From contig JAFZWC010000077.1 of the NCBI GenBank assembly GCA_017617475.1, forward strand, positions 1 through 49,436: a stretch of DNA of 49,436 nt, given 5' to 3'. The notes beneath the pieces were generated by a model. It saw only the letters and a list, made by a program, of their open reading frames with translations. It did no database searches and was not told the origin of the DNA. This DNA is from Bacteroidales bacterium. Lineage in GTDB: Bacteria; Bacteroidota; Bacteroidia; Bacteroidales; UBA932. A program made the translations under genes and the position numbers. Below are positions 43,164 through 49,436 of the stretch, piece by piece. How positions within the stretch are numbered: the first letter of the stretch is position 1; every line of letters starts with the position of its first letter.

Positions 43164-44663
43164 ATGAAAAAGCACCTTCTCCTGCTGCTGGCCTGTGTAG
43201 CCTGCGCCCTCCCTACCCTGGCTCAAGTGAAAGTATCCGTACACGAATCCCAGCCCGGAGCCGTAATTCCCGCCGAGATTTACGGCCAGTTCTCCGAGCA
43301 TCTGGGCCGATGCATCTACGACGGCATCTGGGTGGGCCCGGAGTCGGACATCCCCAACGTGGACGGCTACCGCAAAGATGTGCTGGAAGCCCTGCGCGCC
43401 CTGAAGGTGCCCGTGCTGCGCTGGCCCGGCGGCTGCTTTGCCGACGACTACCACTGGCGCGACGGAATCGGCCCCCGGGAAAAGAGACCCCGGATGGTCA
43501 ACAGCAACTGGGGCGGCACCGTGGAAGACAATTCCTTCGGCACGCACGAGTTCCTGAACTTCTGCGAACTGCTGGGCACCGAGCCCTACATCTGCGGCAA
43601 CGTGGGTTCCGGCACGGTGGAAGAGCTAGCCAAATGGGTGGAATACATGACCGCGGCCGACGGTTCCCAGGCCGAGCTGCGCGCCGCCAACGGCCGCAAG
43701 GAGCCCTGGAAGGTGAAATACCTGGGAATCGGCAACGAGACCTGGGGCTGCGGCGGCAACATGACGCCGGAGTATTATGCCGACATTTACAAGCGCTACA
43801 ACACCTTTGCCCGCGACTACAGCGGCAACCGGCTTTACCGCATTGCCAGCGGCGCCAACAACGACGACTACAACTGGACCCGCGTGCTCATGGACCGCGC
43901 CCGCTGGGACATGCACGCCGTCTCCTTCCATTATTATTCCGTTCCAGAGTGGAACAACAAGGGGCAGGCCACTGAATTCACGGACGAGGCCTACTACACC
44001 CTTCTGAACAAGGCCATTGCCGTGGAGGGCCTCATCCAGAACCACATGGCGGTGATGGACGCATACGACCCTCAAAAGAAGATTGCCCTCCTGCTGGACG
44101 AATGGGGCACCTGGTACGACGTGGAACCCGGCACCAATCCCGGTCACCTGTTCCAGCAGAACACCCTGCGGGACGCCATGGTGGCGGCGCTCAGCCTCAA
44201 CATCTTCCACAAGTATACGGAGCGCCTCAAGATGGCCAACATAGCGCAGGTGGTGAACGTACTGCAGGCCATGATTCTAACGCAGGGCAAAGAGATGGTG
44301 CTCACCCCCACCTACCACGTATTCCGCATGTACAACGTGCACCAGAACGCCACTTATGTACCGCTGGAATACGAGGCCGACGGTCTCCTGAGCCTCACCG
44401 CCTCGCGCGACGCCGCCGGCGTCCTGCATCTTTCCCTGGTGAACCCGTCCCTCACGGAGACGGTGACGCTGGAACTCTGCTTCGACGCCCTTCGGCCCAA
44501 AACCGTTTCCGGGGAAATCCTCACGGCGCGTGACATCCACGCCTTCAACGACTTCGGCAAGGCCCCTGCCGTTGCTCCCGCGCCCTTCAAGGGCTACAAG
44601 GTCTCCGGCGGCACGCTCCGCGTCACCCTCCCCGCCGCCTCTATAGTAGTGCTGGCGCTATAA
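43164..44663 (+). CDS. GH51 alpha-L-arabinofuranosidase
   Basis: An exported 499-residue enzyme (signal [20 protein letters not shown]) that should release terminal arabinofuranose from arabinan or arabinoxylan. The TIM barrel has the acid/base in [12 protein letters not shown] (Glu192) and the nucleophile in [11 protein letters not shown] (Glu313). [19 protein letters not shown] is the classical GH51 substrate segment. A beta-sandwich C-terminus completes the family architecture. The convergent CE1-like esterase next to it could cleave ester side groups of the same polysaccharides. Confidence 0.95.
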   Translation: MKKHLLLLLACVACALPTLAQVKVSVHESQPGAVIPAEIYGQFSEHLGRCIYDGIWVGPESDIPNVDGYRKDVLEALRALKVPVLRWPGGCFADDYHWRDGIGPREKRPRMVNSNWGGTVEDNSFGTHEFLNFCELLGTEPYICGNVGSGTVEELAKWVEYMTAADGSQAELRAANGRKEPWKVKYLGIGNETWGCGGNMTPEYYADIYKRYNTFARDYSGNRLYRIASGANNDDYNWTRVLMDRARWDMHAVSFHYYSVPEWNNKGQATEFTDEAYYTLLNKAIAVEGLIQNHMAVMDAYDPQKKIALLLDEWGTWYDVEPGTNPGHLFQQNTLRDAMVAALSLNIFHKYTERLKMANIAQVVNVLQAMILTQGKEMVLTPTYHVFRMYNVHQNATYVPLEYEADGLLSLTASRDAAGVLHLSLVNPSLTETVTLELCFDALRPKTVSGEILTARDIHAFNDFGKAPAVAPAPFKGYKVSGGTLRVTLPAASIVVLAL

Positions 44664-44667
44664 GACC

Positions 44668-45843
44668 TTATTGAAATATCTTCTGGACAAAGGAGGACAG
44701 GTTGCGGCGCCAGACTTTCCACTCGTGGCCACCGGGGTACTGTTCCCAGACAACGCCTTTGTAACCTTTGTCTTCCAGCTTGGACTTGAAGTCAAGCATG
44801 CCGTCTATGCGGTTGTCCTGTTCGCCGCAGGATAGGTAGATTACGTCAAACTTGTTGTACTTGGCAGGCTGGGTATAGATGCCCGGGAAGTAGGCTTCGG
44901 CATCGAAAGGTGCGCCGCCTATGGCCGATGCACCGATGAGCCCGGAGGAGAAGATGCCCACGTTGGCAAAGGTATCCACGTTGCGGAAAGCGATGAAGAA
45001 GGACTGACCGCCGCCCATGGAAAGGCCTGCTACGGCGCGTCCCTTGCGGTTTTTGATCACCGGATAGTTCTTCTCGACGTAAGGGAGAATATCGGCCACC
45101 AGCGAGGAATAATTGTCAAAACCGGAAGCGTATTCCTTCACGTCCTTCTTGACCGGGATTCCCAGGGTCTGTGCGGCGTACTGGTTGGGGTTGCCGTTGG
45201 GCATCACCACAATCATGGGCTTGGCCAAACCCTTGGCGATGAGGTTGTCCAGAATCTGGCAAGTACGGCCCAGGGTACTCCATGCGTCTTCGTCCCCGCC
45301 GCCACCGTGCAAGAGGTACAGCACCGGATACTTGGTTTTCTTGTCGTTGCGGTTGTAGCCTGCGGGCGTGTACACGTACATCCGGCGCGTCATGTCGTTT
45401 TCGGCCGAATAATACCATACCTGCTCCAGATTGCCGGGCTTGGCGCATTCGGCGTAATCATCGGCAAAACCGCCGGGCACCAGCACCGCATTGAGATAGC
45501 GGGCGCCGTCCCGCTGCACAAACACGTTGGCCGGATCCAGCATGGAAACGCCGTCTACTATGAAGGTATAGGTATAAAGCTCCGGCGCGGGCCGATCCAC
45601 GGTAACGGACCAGATACCGTCGGCCCCCTGCTGCAGGGGAAGGGTCTTGTATCCCAGCCAGGAGGGCATCACTTTCACCTCGCGCGCCTTGGGCGCCATG
45701 AAGCGGAAGGTAAGGGTGGTTTCCGTCAGTTCGGGAGAATTCACCCCCCTACGGAACATCAGAGAATTCATTTCCTGCGCCCTGGCGCAGACGCCTGCCA
45801 GCACACCGGCAGCCATTACAAGGGATAACACCATTCTTTTCAT
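44668..45843 (-). CDS. Exported esterase, CE1/enterochelin-esterase-like
   Basis: A 391-residue secreted protein (signal to about residue 22). Residues about 25-125 form an Ig-like early-set domain (ETTLTFRFMAPKAREVKVM) common in front of such esterases. The alpha/beta-hydrolase domain has YLLHGGGGDEDAW, the nucleophile in GLSMGGGQS (Ser275) and the catalytic His373 in GGHEWKVW. Feruloyl or acetyl-xylan esterase activity is the best guess given the GH51 neighbour. A poor -7-like TAACTTGC precedes the ATG. Confidence 0.88.
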   Translation of the reverse strand: MKRMVLSLVMAAGVLAGVCARAQEMNSLMFRRGVNSPELTETTLTFRFMAPKAREVKVMPSWLGYKTLPLQQGADGIWSVTVDRPAPELYTYTFIVDGVSMLDPANVFVQRDGARYLNAVLVPGGFADDYAECAKPGNLEQVWYYSAENDMTRRMYVYTPAGYNRNDKKTKYPVLYLLHGGGGDEDAWSTLGRTCQILDNLIAKGLAKPMIVVMPNGNPNQYAAQTLGIPVKKDVKEYASGFDNYSSLVADILPYVEKNYPVIKNRKGRAVAGLSMGGGQSFFIAFRNVDTFANVGIFSSGLIGASAIGGAPFDAEAYFPGIYTQPAKYNKFDVIYLSCGEQDNRIDGMLDFKSKLEDKGYKGVVWEQYPGGHEWKVWRRNLSSFVQKIFQ

Positions 45844-45943
45844 ACCTGCAAGTTACGAATATCCAGCAAATTCCCAATCCCCCCGCACAATAATGACAAC
45901 CATTTAAACACAGAAGCAAGAAAACGAAAAAAGTGAATACAAC

Positions 45944-45974
45944 TTTGGAGAATCATTTTGTTTTCATATCTTTG
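45944..45974 (+). promoter_or_regulatory. Promoter of the small two-gene cassette
   Basis: TTTG at 45944-45947, 19 bases, then TATCTTTG at 45967-45974. The leader to ATG 45992 is about 10 bases. Confidence 0.75.
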
Positions 45975-45991
45975 CGAAAAAGGTATTTGTT

Positions 45992-46135
45992 ATGGAGAAT
46001 ACAAGCAGCAGAATCGTAATTAAGAACCCTCCCAAGAAGGTTCTTGATTTCGTGATAAAAATGCAGAAAGAGAAAGAAGCTGCCAGAAAACACCTTCTTG
46101 AGAAAAACGAACACACGTTCAGCATTCAGATGTAA
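45992..46135 (+). CDS. 47-residue small protein upstream of the DUF6169-like gene
   Basis: A short ORF starting MENTSSRIVIKNPPKKVLDF, with a helical, highly charged middle (KMQKEKEAARKHLLEKNE). It has no signal peptide or membrane segment. Its TAA stop overlaps the next ATG (TAATG), the arrangement expected for a coupled pair. Base composition is AT-richer than the flanking enzyme genes, which suggests acquisition. Function unknown; an antitoxin-like or regulatory partner is one possibility. Confidence 0.72.
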   Translation: MENTSSRIVIKNPPKKVLDFVIKMQKEKEAARKHLLEKNEHTFSIQM

Positions 46136-46644
46136 TGAACCTGTCGTTTGATATCAATACTCAGGAGGGGGACAAGGTAATTGTCTCCCTCGTTTCTTCA
46201 TACCCGTATCTTCGCGACATTGCTCCGGCCGGCATTCCCGATTTCGAACTTTTAGAAGTAAGCATCATCCGGGATAAAGGAACAAGTCCAATCAAAATGG
46301 AAATCTTCGGCAAGATTGCCGACATCTTGATTTCTATAGCCGAAGACAACCCAGAAGGCATTCTGTTCTATTTCTGCGACATAGTTGAAGGAATCCCCAA
46401 TCAACGGCCCAATAAGTTAATTGCTTCTCACGAATATCGGAATGAGTTATTCAAACTACTGTTCAAAAGATACAGTCCGAAGGCCAGGGATCATTGGTCT
46501 GACATAGAGGTTGTCCTGGAATCCGATTCTCCCAAGCTTGAAATGTATTCTCATTTCCTTCTTAGGGACAAACACCTTCCTCTTGTGGATTTCCTTCGCA
46601 ACGAGATCCACAACAATTTTGAGATCATTTCCGATCAAAAGTGA
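46135..46644 (+). CDS. DUF6169-like protein, second gene of a coupled pair
   Basis: A 169-residue cytoplasmic protein. The block EGILFYFCDIVEGIPNQRPN followed by YRNELFKLLFKRY resembles the conserved core I associate with DUF6169 proteins of Bacteroidota (an LLYxC motif, then a basic RxRLFxxWF stretch); this is recalled similarity, not a search result. Composition is AT-rich relative to the region (26 of 60 bases G or C at 46321-46380). With the overlapping 47-residue gene it forms a compact cassette under its own promoter, reminiscent of toxin-antitoxin modules, but no toxin motif is identified. Confidence 0.6.
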   Translation: MNLSFDINTQEGDKVIVSLVSSYPYLRDIAPAGIPDFELLEVSIIRDKGTSPIKMEIFGKIADILISIAEDNPEGILFYFCDIVEGIPNQRPNKLIASHEYRNELFKLLFKRYSPKARDHWSDIEVVLESDSPKLEMYSHFLLRDKHLPLVDFLRNEIHNNFEIISDQK

Positions 46645-46654
46645 TAGGACAGTC

Positions 46655-48289
46655 TTAATCCGAAACGGGACGGACAGAGTAACCATAATGACGGAATAGG
46701 CTACCGTATAAGTCGTAATCGTATCCGTCTGGGTCCTCGAACCACTTGTACCACCCACCGAGCGATAAGTTGCTCGTACAGAGGTCGGCAGACCAATAGT
46801 AGCCTTTGGATTCCGTTGATGCGAGGCCGGTACCGTCCCTGAAGCCTGCGGCAGGAAGGAAGATTCTGCGGTTTTGGTAACCCGCAACTTTGCTCTCAAC
46901 TTCACGGCCTTTATGTTGGCTAACCCAGATGTAGTTCGTCGCATTACGCAGCGCAACCCATTCACTGTAAGTGGGCGTGCGCCAAATCCAGGTATTGCCA
47001 TTCACCCTCACATTTTGTGTCGCCGCATCGTCCGCCGGATCCAGTACAAGTATGTTGTCAGGTGAACCTTCCCCGCCCCAAACAGATGATTTATCTGATG
47101 GACAATATTTGGTGAATTTGGTTTTATCGTTGACTTGAACGGTATAGCGGTATGAGGCATCGTTGTAGCCGGTCTTGCCATCGGCCCAGCTGCTGTTGGG
47201 GTTATCATAGGCGTGCCCGGAGGTGTAGTACGGAGTGGTTTCGCCCCAGGCATAATAATCGCCCCAGGTGGCACGCCGGGCTTCGTCAGTAACTTCGGCG
47301 GGCCGAAAGCTTTGGGTGGCGCCCAGATTTCGGCTGCACCAATATATGCGCTTCTTTACCCCGCCTACCGTTATGTCGCAACCCAGATCGATGGGCAGAT
47401 AGTCGGAGATTTGTGTCCAGTTGCCTAGTGCAGGCACCTTCAAAGCACGGCCTTCCGTAGCACCGCGATACCAAGTTTTGCCAGTAAAGGCCTTACAGTA
47501 GTATGTGTCATAAAGCCACCCGTTCGCATGGCCGTAGACCAGTGTAAAATGATAATCGGTAGAGACGTTCCTTGCCTCGGCGGCGAGAATGCCGCTGAAG
47601 AGGTAACCTTTGGATTCGCCGTCCTGCTTGACAGTCTTGTCGTAGTAATAACCCTTGAGCGGAGCGCCGCGTGCAATGGTTGTGTGGGTGATGGTGCCAT
47701 CGGCAGCCACCGAAGCGATGCCTTGCGGAGTAAGGTGCGGCTCTCGGAGCTCCATTCTCGTAGAGGCAGAGGCGTTGGCATCGTCCAGGAAGAACTGGAT
47801 GTAGCCGTCGGGAATAGCAATGTTGAATGCACCCGAAACCTTTCCATCCGTGACGGTAAAACCCAGCGTGGCCGTCAAATAGTAGGAATAGGTAATAGTG
47901 CCGAAAGTGAAGGATGTGCCGTCGGCCGAAACGGAAAGCTCGCTGCCGAATGGTAGAAAAACGGCCCGCATGGTGCCGGAGGATCCTTCTGTTAAGCCGA
48001 GAGATCCTGCCGATGCGCCGTTCATCTGGGTGGTACTCCATGAAGATCCGTCGTAGATCATCTTCAGGTATTTCGGTGCTGCCACATTATTAAAAAACAC
48101 ATAGATGACATCCCCGTTTTCCCACCCCGTCTTCACCGCCTTGGTATCAGCGCCGTTCGGGTGATTGGCAGTAAGTTCGAAGACAATATCGGTTTGAGAT
48201 GCTTCATCCGCGGTATTGTCAAGGACTTCATGATTGCAGGAAACAAGGGCAAAGGCTATGGCCGCCAGAATGATCAATACATTTTTCAT
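46655..48289 (-). CDS. Lipoprotein with fimbrillin-like and FISUMP-type domains
   Basis: A 544-residue lipoprotein (lipobox ALVSC, Cys18). Residues about 30-230 look like a fimbrillin/Mfa-like domain (DTKAVKTGWENGDVIYVFF, then MRAVFLPFGSELSV). The C-terminal part from about 300 (YWCSRNLGATQSFRPAEV, YYAWGETTPYYTSG, WRTPTYSEWVALRN, FLPAAGFRDGTG, YYWSADL) has the pattern of the Fibrobacter major paralogous (FISUMP/DUF1566-like) domain. Probably a surface-exposed binding protein. It follows a 48-residue peptide gene on the same strand by 12 bases. Confidence 0.8.
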   Translation of the reverse strand: MKNVLIILAAIAFALVSCNHEVLDNTADEASQTDIVFELTANHPNGADTKAVKTGWENGDVIYVFFNNVAAPKYLKMIYDGSSWSTTQMNGASAGSLGLTEGSSGTMRAVFLPFGSELSVSADGTSFTFGTITYSYYLTATLGFTVTDGKVSGAFNIAIPDGYIQFFLDDANASASTRMELREPHLTPQGIASVAADGTITHTTIARGAPLKGYYYDKTVKQDGESKGYLFSGILAAEARNVSTDYHFTLVYGHANGWLYDTYYCKAFTGKTWYRGATEGRALKVPALGNWTQISDYLPIDLGCDITVGGVKKRIYWCSRNLGATQSFRPAEVTDEARRATWGDYYAWGETTPYYTSGHAYDNPNSSWADGKTGYNDASYRYTVQVNDKTKFTKYCPSDKSSVWGGEGSPDNILVLDPADDAATQNVRVNGNTWIWRTPTYSEWVALRNATNYIWVSQHKGREVESKVAGYQNRRIFLPAAGFRDGTGLASTESKGYYWSADLCTSNLSLGGWYKWFEDPDGYDYDLYGSLFRHYGYSVRPVSD

Positions 48290-48301
48290 GGTTCTGCTCT
48301 C

Positions 48302-48448
48302 CTACATTGATTCTTCGTCTCCAAATCCAATGTACTCCGGGTTGCCAGTAGCAGACAGCGGGTCGCTGGTGCAGATTACGCCCTCACTTTTGAGTTCGAA
48401 TACCGTAGTCAATGGGGCATCGTAGTATGCTTTGCCTGAAACTTCCAT
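48302..48448 (-). CDS. 48-residue peptide upstream of the FISUMP lipoprotein
   Basis: A short ORF starting MEVSGKAYYDAPLTTVFELK and continuing SEGVICTSDPLSATG. The pattern Y-x-x-P or A-P, then VxELxxEGVIC(T/A)S, recurs in short proteins beside Bacteroidales fimbrillin-type operons, as I recall them. It has a good promoter 21 bases upstream and lies 12 bases before the lipoprotein gene. It carries no signal peptide. Function unknown. It is distinct from the lipoprotein and easily missed because of its size. Confidence 0.68.
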   Translation of the reverse strand: MEVSGKAYYDAPLTTVFELKSEGVICTSDPLSATGNPEYIGFGDEESM

Positions 48449-48469
48449 AAGCACTATCTTTGATCAAAG

Positions 48470-48501
48470 CAAATGTAATGATTACTCGGCATTTATCCAA
48501 A
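48470..48501 (-). promoter_or_regulatory. Promoter of the peptide-FISUMP lipoprotein operon
   Basis: On the minus strand TTTG (48501-48498), 20 bases, then TACATTTG (48477-48470), fitting the Bacteroidota consensus with both elements. Confidence 0.72.
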
Positions 48502-48552
48502 TGCCCCCGTACTCATTGGGCCGCCCTGTTTTCATGCTTCTGGTTTGTGAAC

Positions 48553-48633
48553 CGGGCTGGAAACGCCTCGATTTCCAGCCCGCGAGCTTCGATACTACCG
48601 TCCCGGGCTGGGAAAGACCGTTTTTCCAGCCCG
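48553..48633. repeat. Two tandem palindromes in the 48.5 kb gap
   Basis: The gene-free stretch 48502-48899 holds CGGGCTGGAAA/TTTCCAGCCCG (48553-48582, perfect 11 bp) and a second copy CGGGCTGGGAAA/TTTTCCAGCCCG (48604-48633, one wobble). A GGCC-gaa-GGCC element follows near 48644-48654. These look like palindromic dispersed repeats. I see nothing else in 48670-48840, which is AT-rich. Confidence 0.65.
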
Positions 48634-48843
48634 ATATTTCGGAGGCCGAAGGCCGACCTCTATTTAAAGTTTAGGAAATAGGTGTTCTATTAAAATTTTG
48701 AGCTGATATTCAGCGAGCTACTGAGATTTTGATAATTTGGGTAAAACAATGGGACAACAATGCAAACAAACAAGCATTTTTAGAGTTGCAGTTAGTCTTA
48801 CAAATCAATGATAGAGCATACTGAAAGGCCGATTTCATTTTGT

Positions 48844-48888
48844 ATAACGGGCTAAAAACATCAAATATTGATGTTTTTAGCCCGTTAT
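48844..48888. repeat. Perfect 21-bp hairpin upstream of the Bro-N gene
   Basis: Two 21-base arms, starting ATAACGGGCTAAAAACATC, are exact reverse complements around a 3-base ATA loop. It lies just before the -33 element of the Bro-N gene. It may terminate an unseen short transcript or be a mobile-element or recombination remnant. Confidence 0.7.
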
Positions 48889-48899
48889 CCGATATGTTC

Positions 48900-48930
48900 T
48901 TGCAGTGGTCGGAACAAATGGCTATTTTTG
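48900..48930 (+). promoter_or_regulatory. Promoter of the Bro-N gene
   Basis: TTG at 48900-48902, 20 bases, then TATTTTTG at 48923-48930; ATG follows after 21 bases. Confidence 0.65.
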
Positions 48931-48951
48931 TACGTGGTAAAAAGAAATGAT

Positions 48952-49392
48952 ATGTCTGATGTAGAGAAAATACAATTATTTGAGGACCAGAAAGTCCGTA
49001 CGATATGGATAGAGAATGAGGAGAAATGGTATTTCTCTATCAAAGATGTAGTCTTGATACTCGCCGATGCAAAGGATCCCAAAGATTACCTTTCCAAGAT
49101 GCGGCGTCGCGAACCGGAACTTGCCAAAGGGTGGGGACAAATTGTCCACCCCCTTGTTGTACGCACACCTGGAGGCCCACAGAAGGAGAATTTCGCCAAT
49201 TTGGAGGGAATGTTCCGAATTATCCAGTCCATCCCCTCCAAGAAAGCCGAGCCCTTCAAGCGGTGGCTTGCTCAGGTTGGCGCCGAAAGGAATAGCCGAC
49301 CACAGGTCGGCATTCCCCTCCGGGCTACCTCTTTACGGAGCGAAGCGACCCAGGGGGTCTGGGGGATTAGGCCCCCAGTCTATCGAAGATAG
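48952..49392 (+). pseudogene. Truncated Bro-N domain protein
   Basis: Residues 1 to about 112 form a Bro-N domain of the phage antirepressor/virulence type: IQLFEDQKVRTIWIENEEKW, YFSIKDVVLIL, then MFRIIQSIPSKKAEPFKRWL and AQVGAER. In Bacteroidales relatives the protein continues for well over 100 residues. Here the reading frame instead enters hairpin-rich non-coding sequence from about 49291 and ends with an unrelated tail (NSRPQVGIPLRATS and following). The gene has an intact promoter and could still produce a Bro-N-only protein, but it looks broken by insertion or deletion. An upstream ATG at 48868 lies in the hairpin and is rejected. Confidence 0.7.
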
Positions 49393-49436
49393 TTTGGGCT
49401 ACGAATAAATCCAGGCAAATTGCCTGGCTTTATTCG
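49291..49436. repeat. Dense cluster of hairpins ending the Bro-N gene
   Basis: Four stem-loops occur in 146 bases: AATAGCCGACC-aca-GGTCGGCATT (49291-49314), CTGGGGG-attagg-CCCCCAG (49359-49378), CTATC-gaa-GATAG (49380-49392) and a 15-bp stem with one mismatch running to the window end (49402-49436). GGAGCGAAGCGA within it echoes the core of the REP-like repeats elsewhere. The element may extend beyond the window. Confidence 0.65.

Noticed and set aside
48432..48674. An 80-codon plus-strand open frame in the 48.5 kb gap
   Set aside because: It reads through two palindromic repeats and starts inside the opposite small peptide gene; the translation has no homologue that I recognise.
48690..48842. 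A possible degenerate CRISPR repeat or tracrRNA remnant in the AT-rich gap
   Set aside because: No second copy, no spacer structure and no cas gene; the resemblance is too vague to support.

Overview
The window is a GC-rich chromosomal segment of a member of the Bacteroidota, most likely order Bacteroidales. This is inferred from three things. Promoters are of the Bacteroidota type (TTG or TTTG, 19-21 bases, then TAnnTTTG). Shine-Dalgarno sequences are absent before almost every gene. The gene families are typical of the group: C10 peptidase, fimbrillin-like lipoproteins, FISUMP-type domain, S41 peptidase with a long C-terminus, and the 29-residue AURKAIP1/COX24-type peptide. No rRNA, tRNA, phage or insertion-sequence transposase was seen, and the species cannot be named from this sequence alone.

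Layout. 1-343: gene-free and full of repeats. 362-2388 (minus): HU, AURKAIP1/COX24-type peptide and RNase G, apparently one operon. 2574-8784 (plus): Lon, then ung-coaD-thioredoxin-like protein with overlapping genes, a 77-residue protein and a lytic transglycosylase. Lnt follows on the minus strand, then a PASTA protein and an RluD-type pseudouridine synthase (plus), a large beta-barrel outer-membrane protein and RuvC (minus), rplU-rpmA-serS (plus) and rpsU (minus). 18528-22635 (plus): an uncharacterised EF-hand membrane protein overlapping an AAA ATPase, then a sirtuin. 22741-29185 (minus): a surface-protein operon of fimbrillin-like lipoprotein, C10 cysteine peptidase and a 12-repeat BIG2 lipoprotein. 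29551-32131 (plus): dnaX and lptB. 32234-38071 (minus): DUF3352-like protein, acyl-CoA ligase, deoxycytidylate deaminase and CtpA-like S41 protease. 38138-45843: secreted carbohydrate and lipid enzymes (EEP phosphatase/nuclease, GH95, fused PlsC-GNAT acyltransferase, GH51, CE1-like esterase). 45992-49436: an accessory-looking end with a TAATG-linked small pair, a fimbrillin/FISUMP lipoprotein with its small upstream peptide, palindromic repeats and a truncated Bro-N gene.

The most notable non-coding signals are: a sigma-54-type promoter driving only a roughly 75-base terminated transcript after lptB; a promoter, 14-codon ORF and tandem terminators before dnaX; an in-frame REP-like repeat inside dnaX; several promoters so close to start codons that the mRNAs should be leaderless or nearly so; and a strong Shine-Dalgarno before rpsU, the only one noticed in the window.
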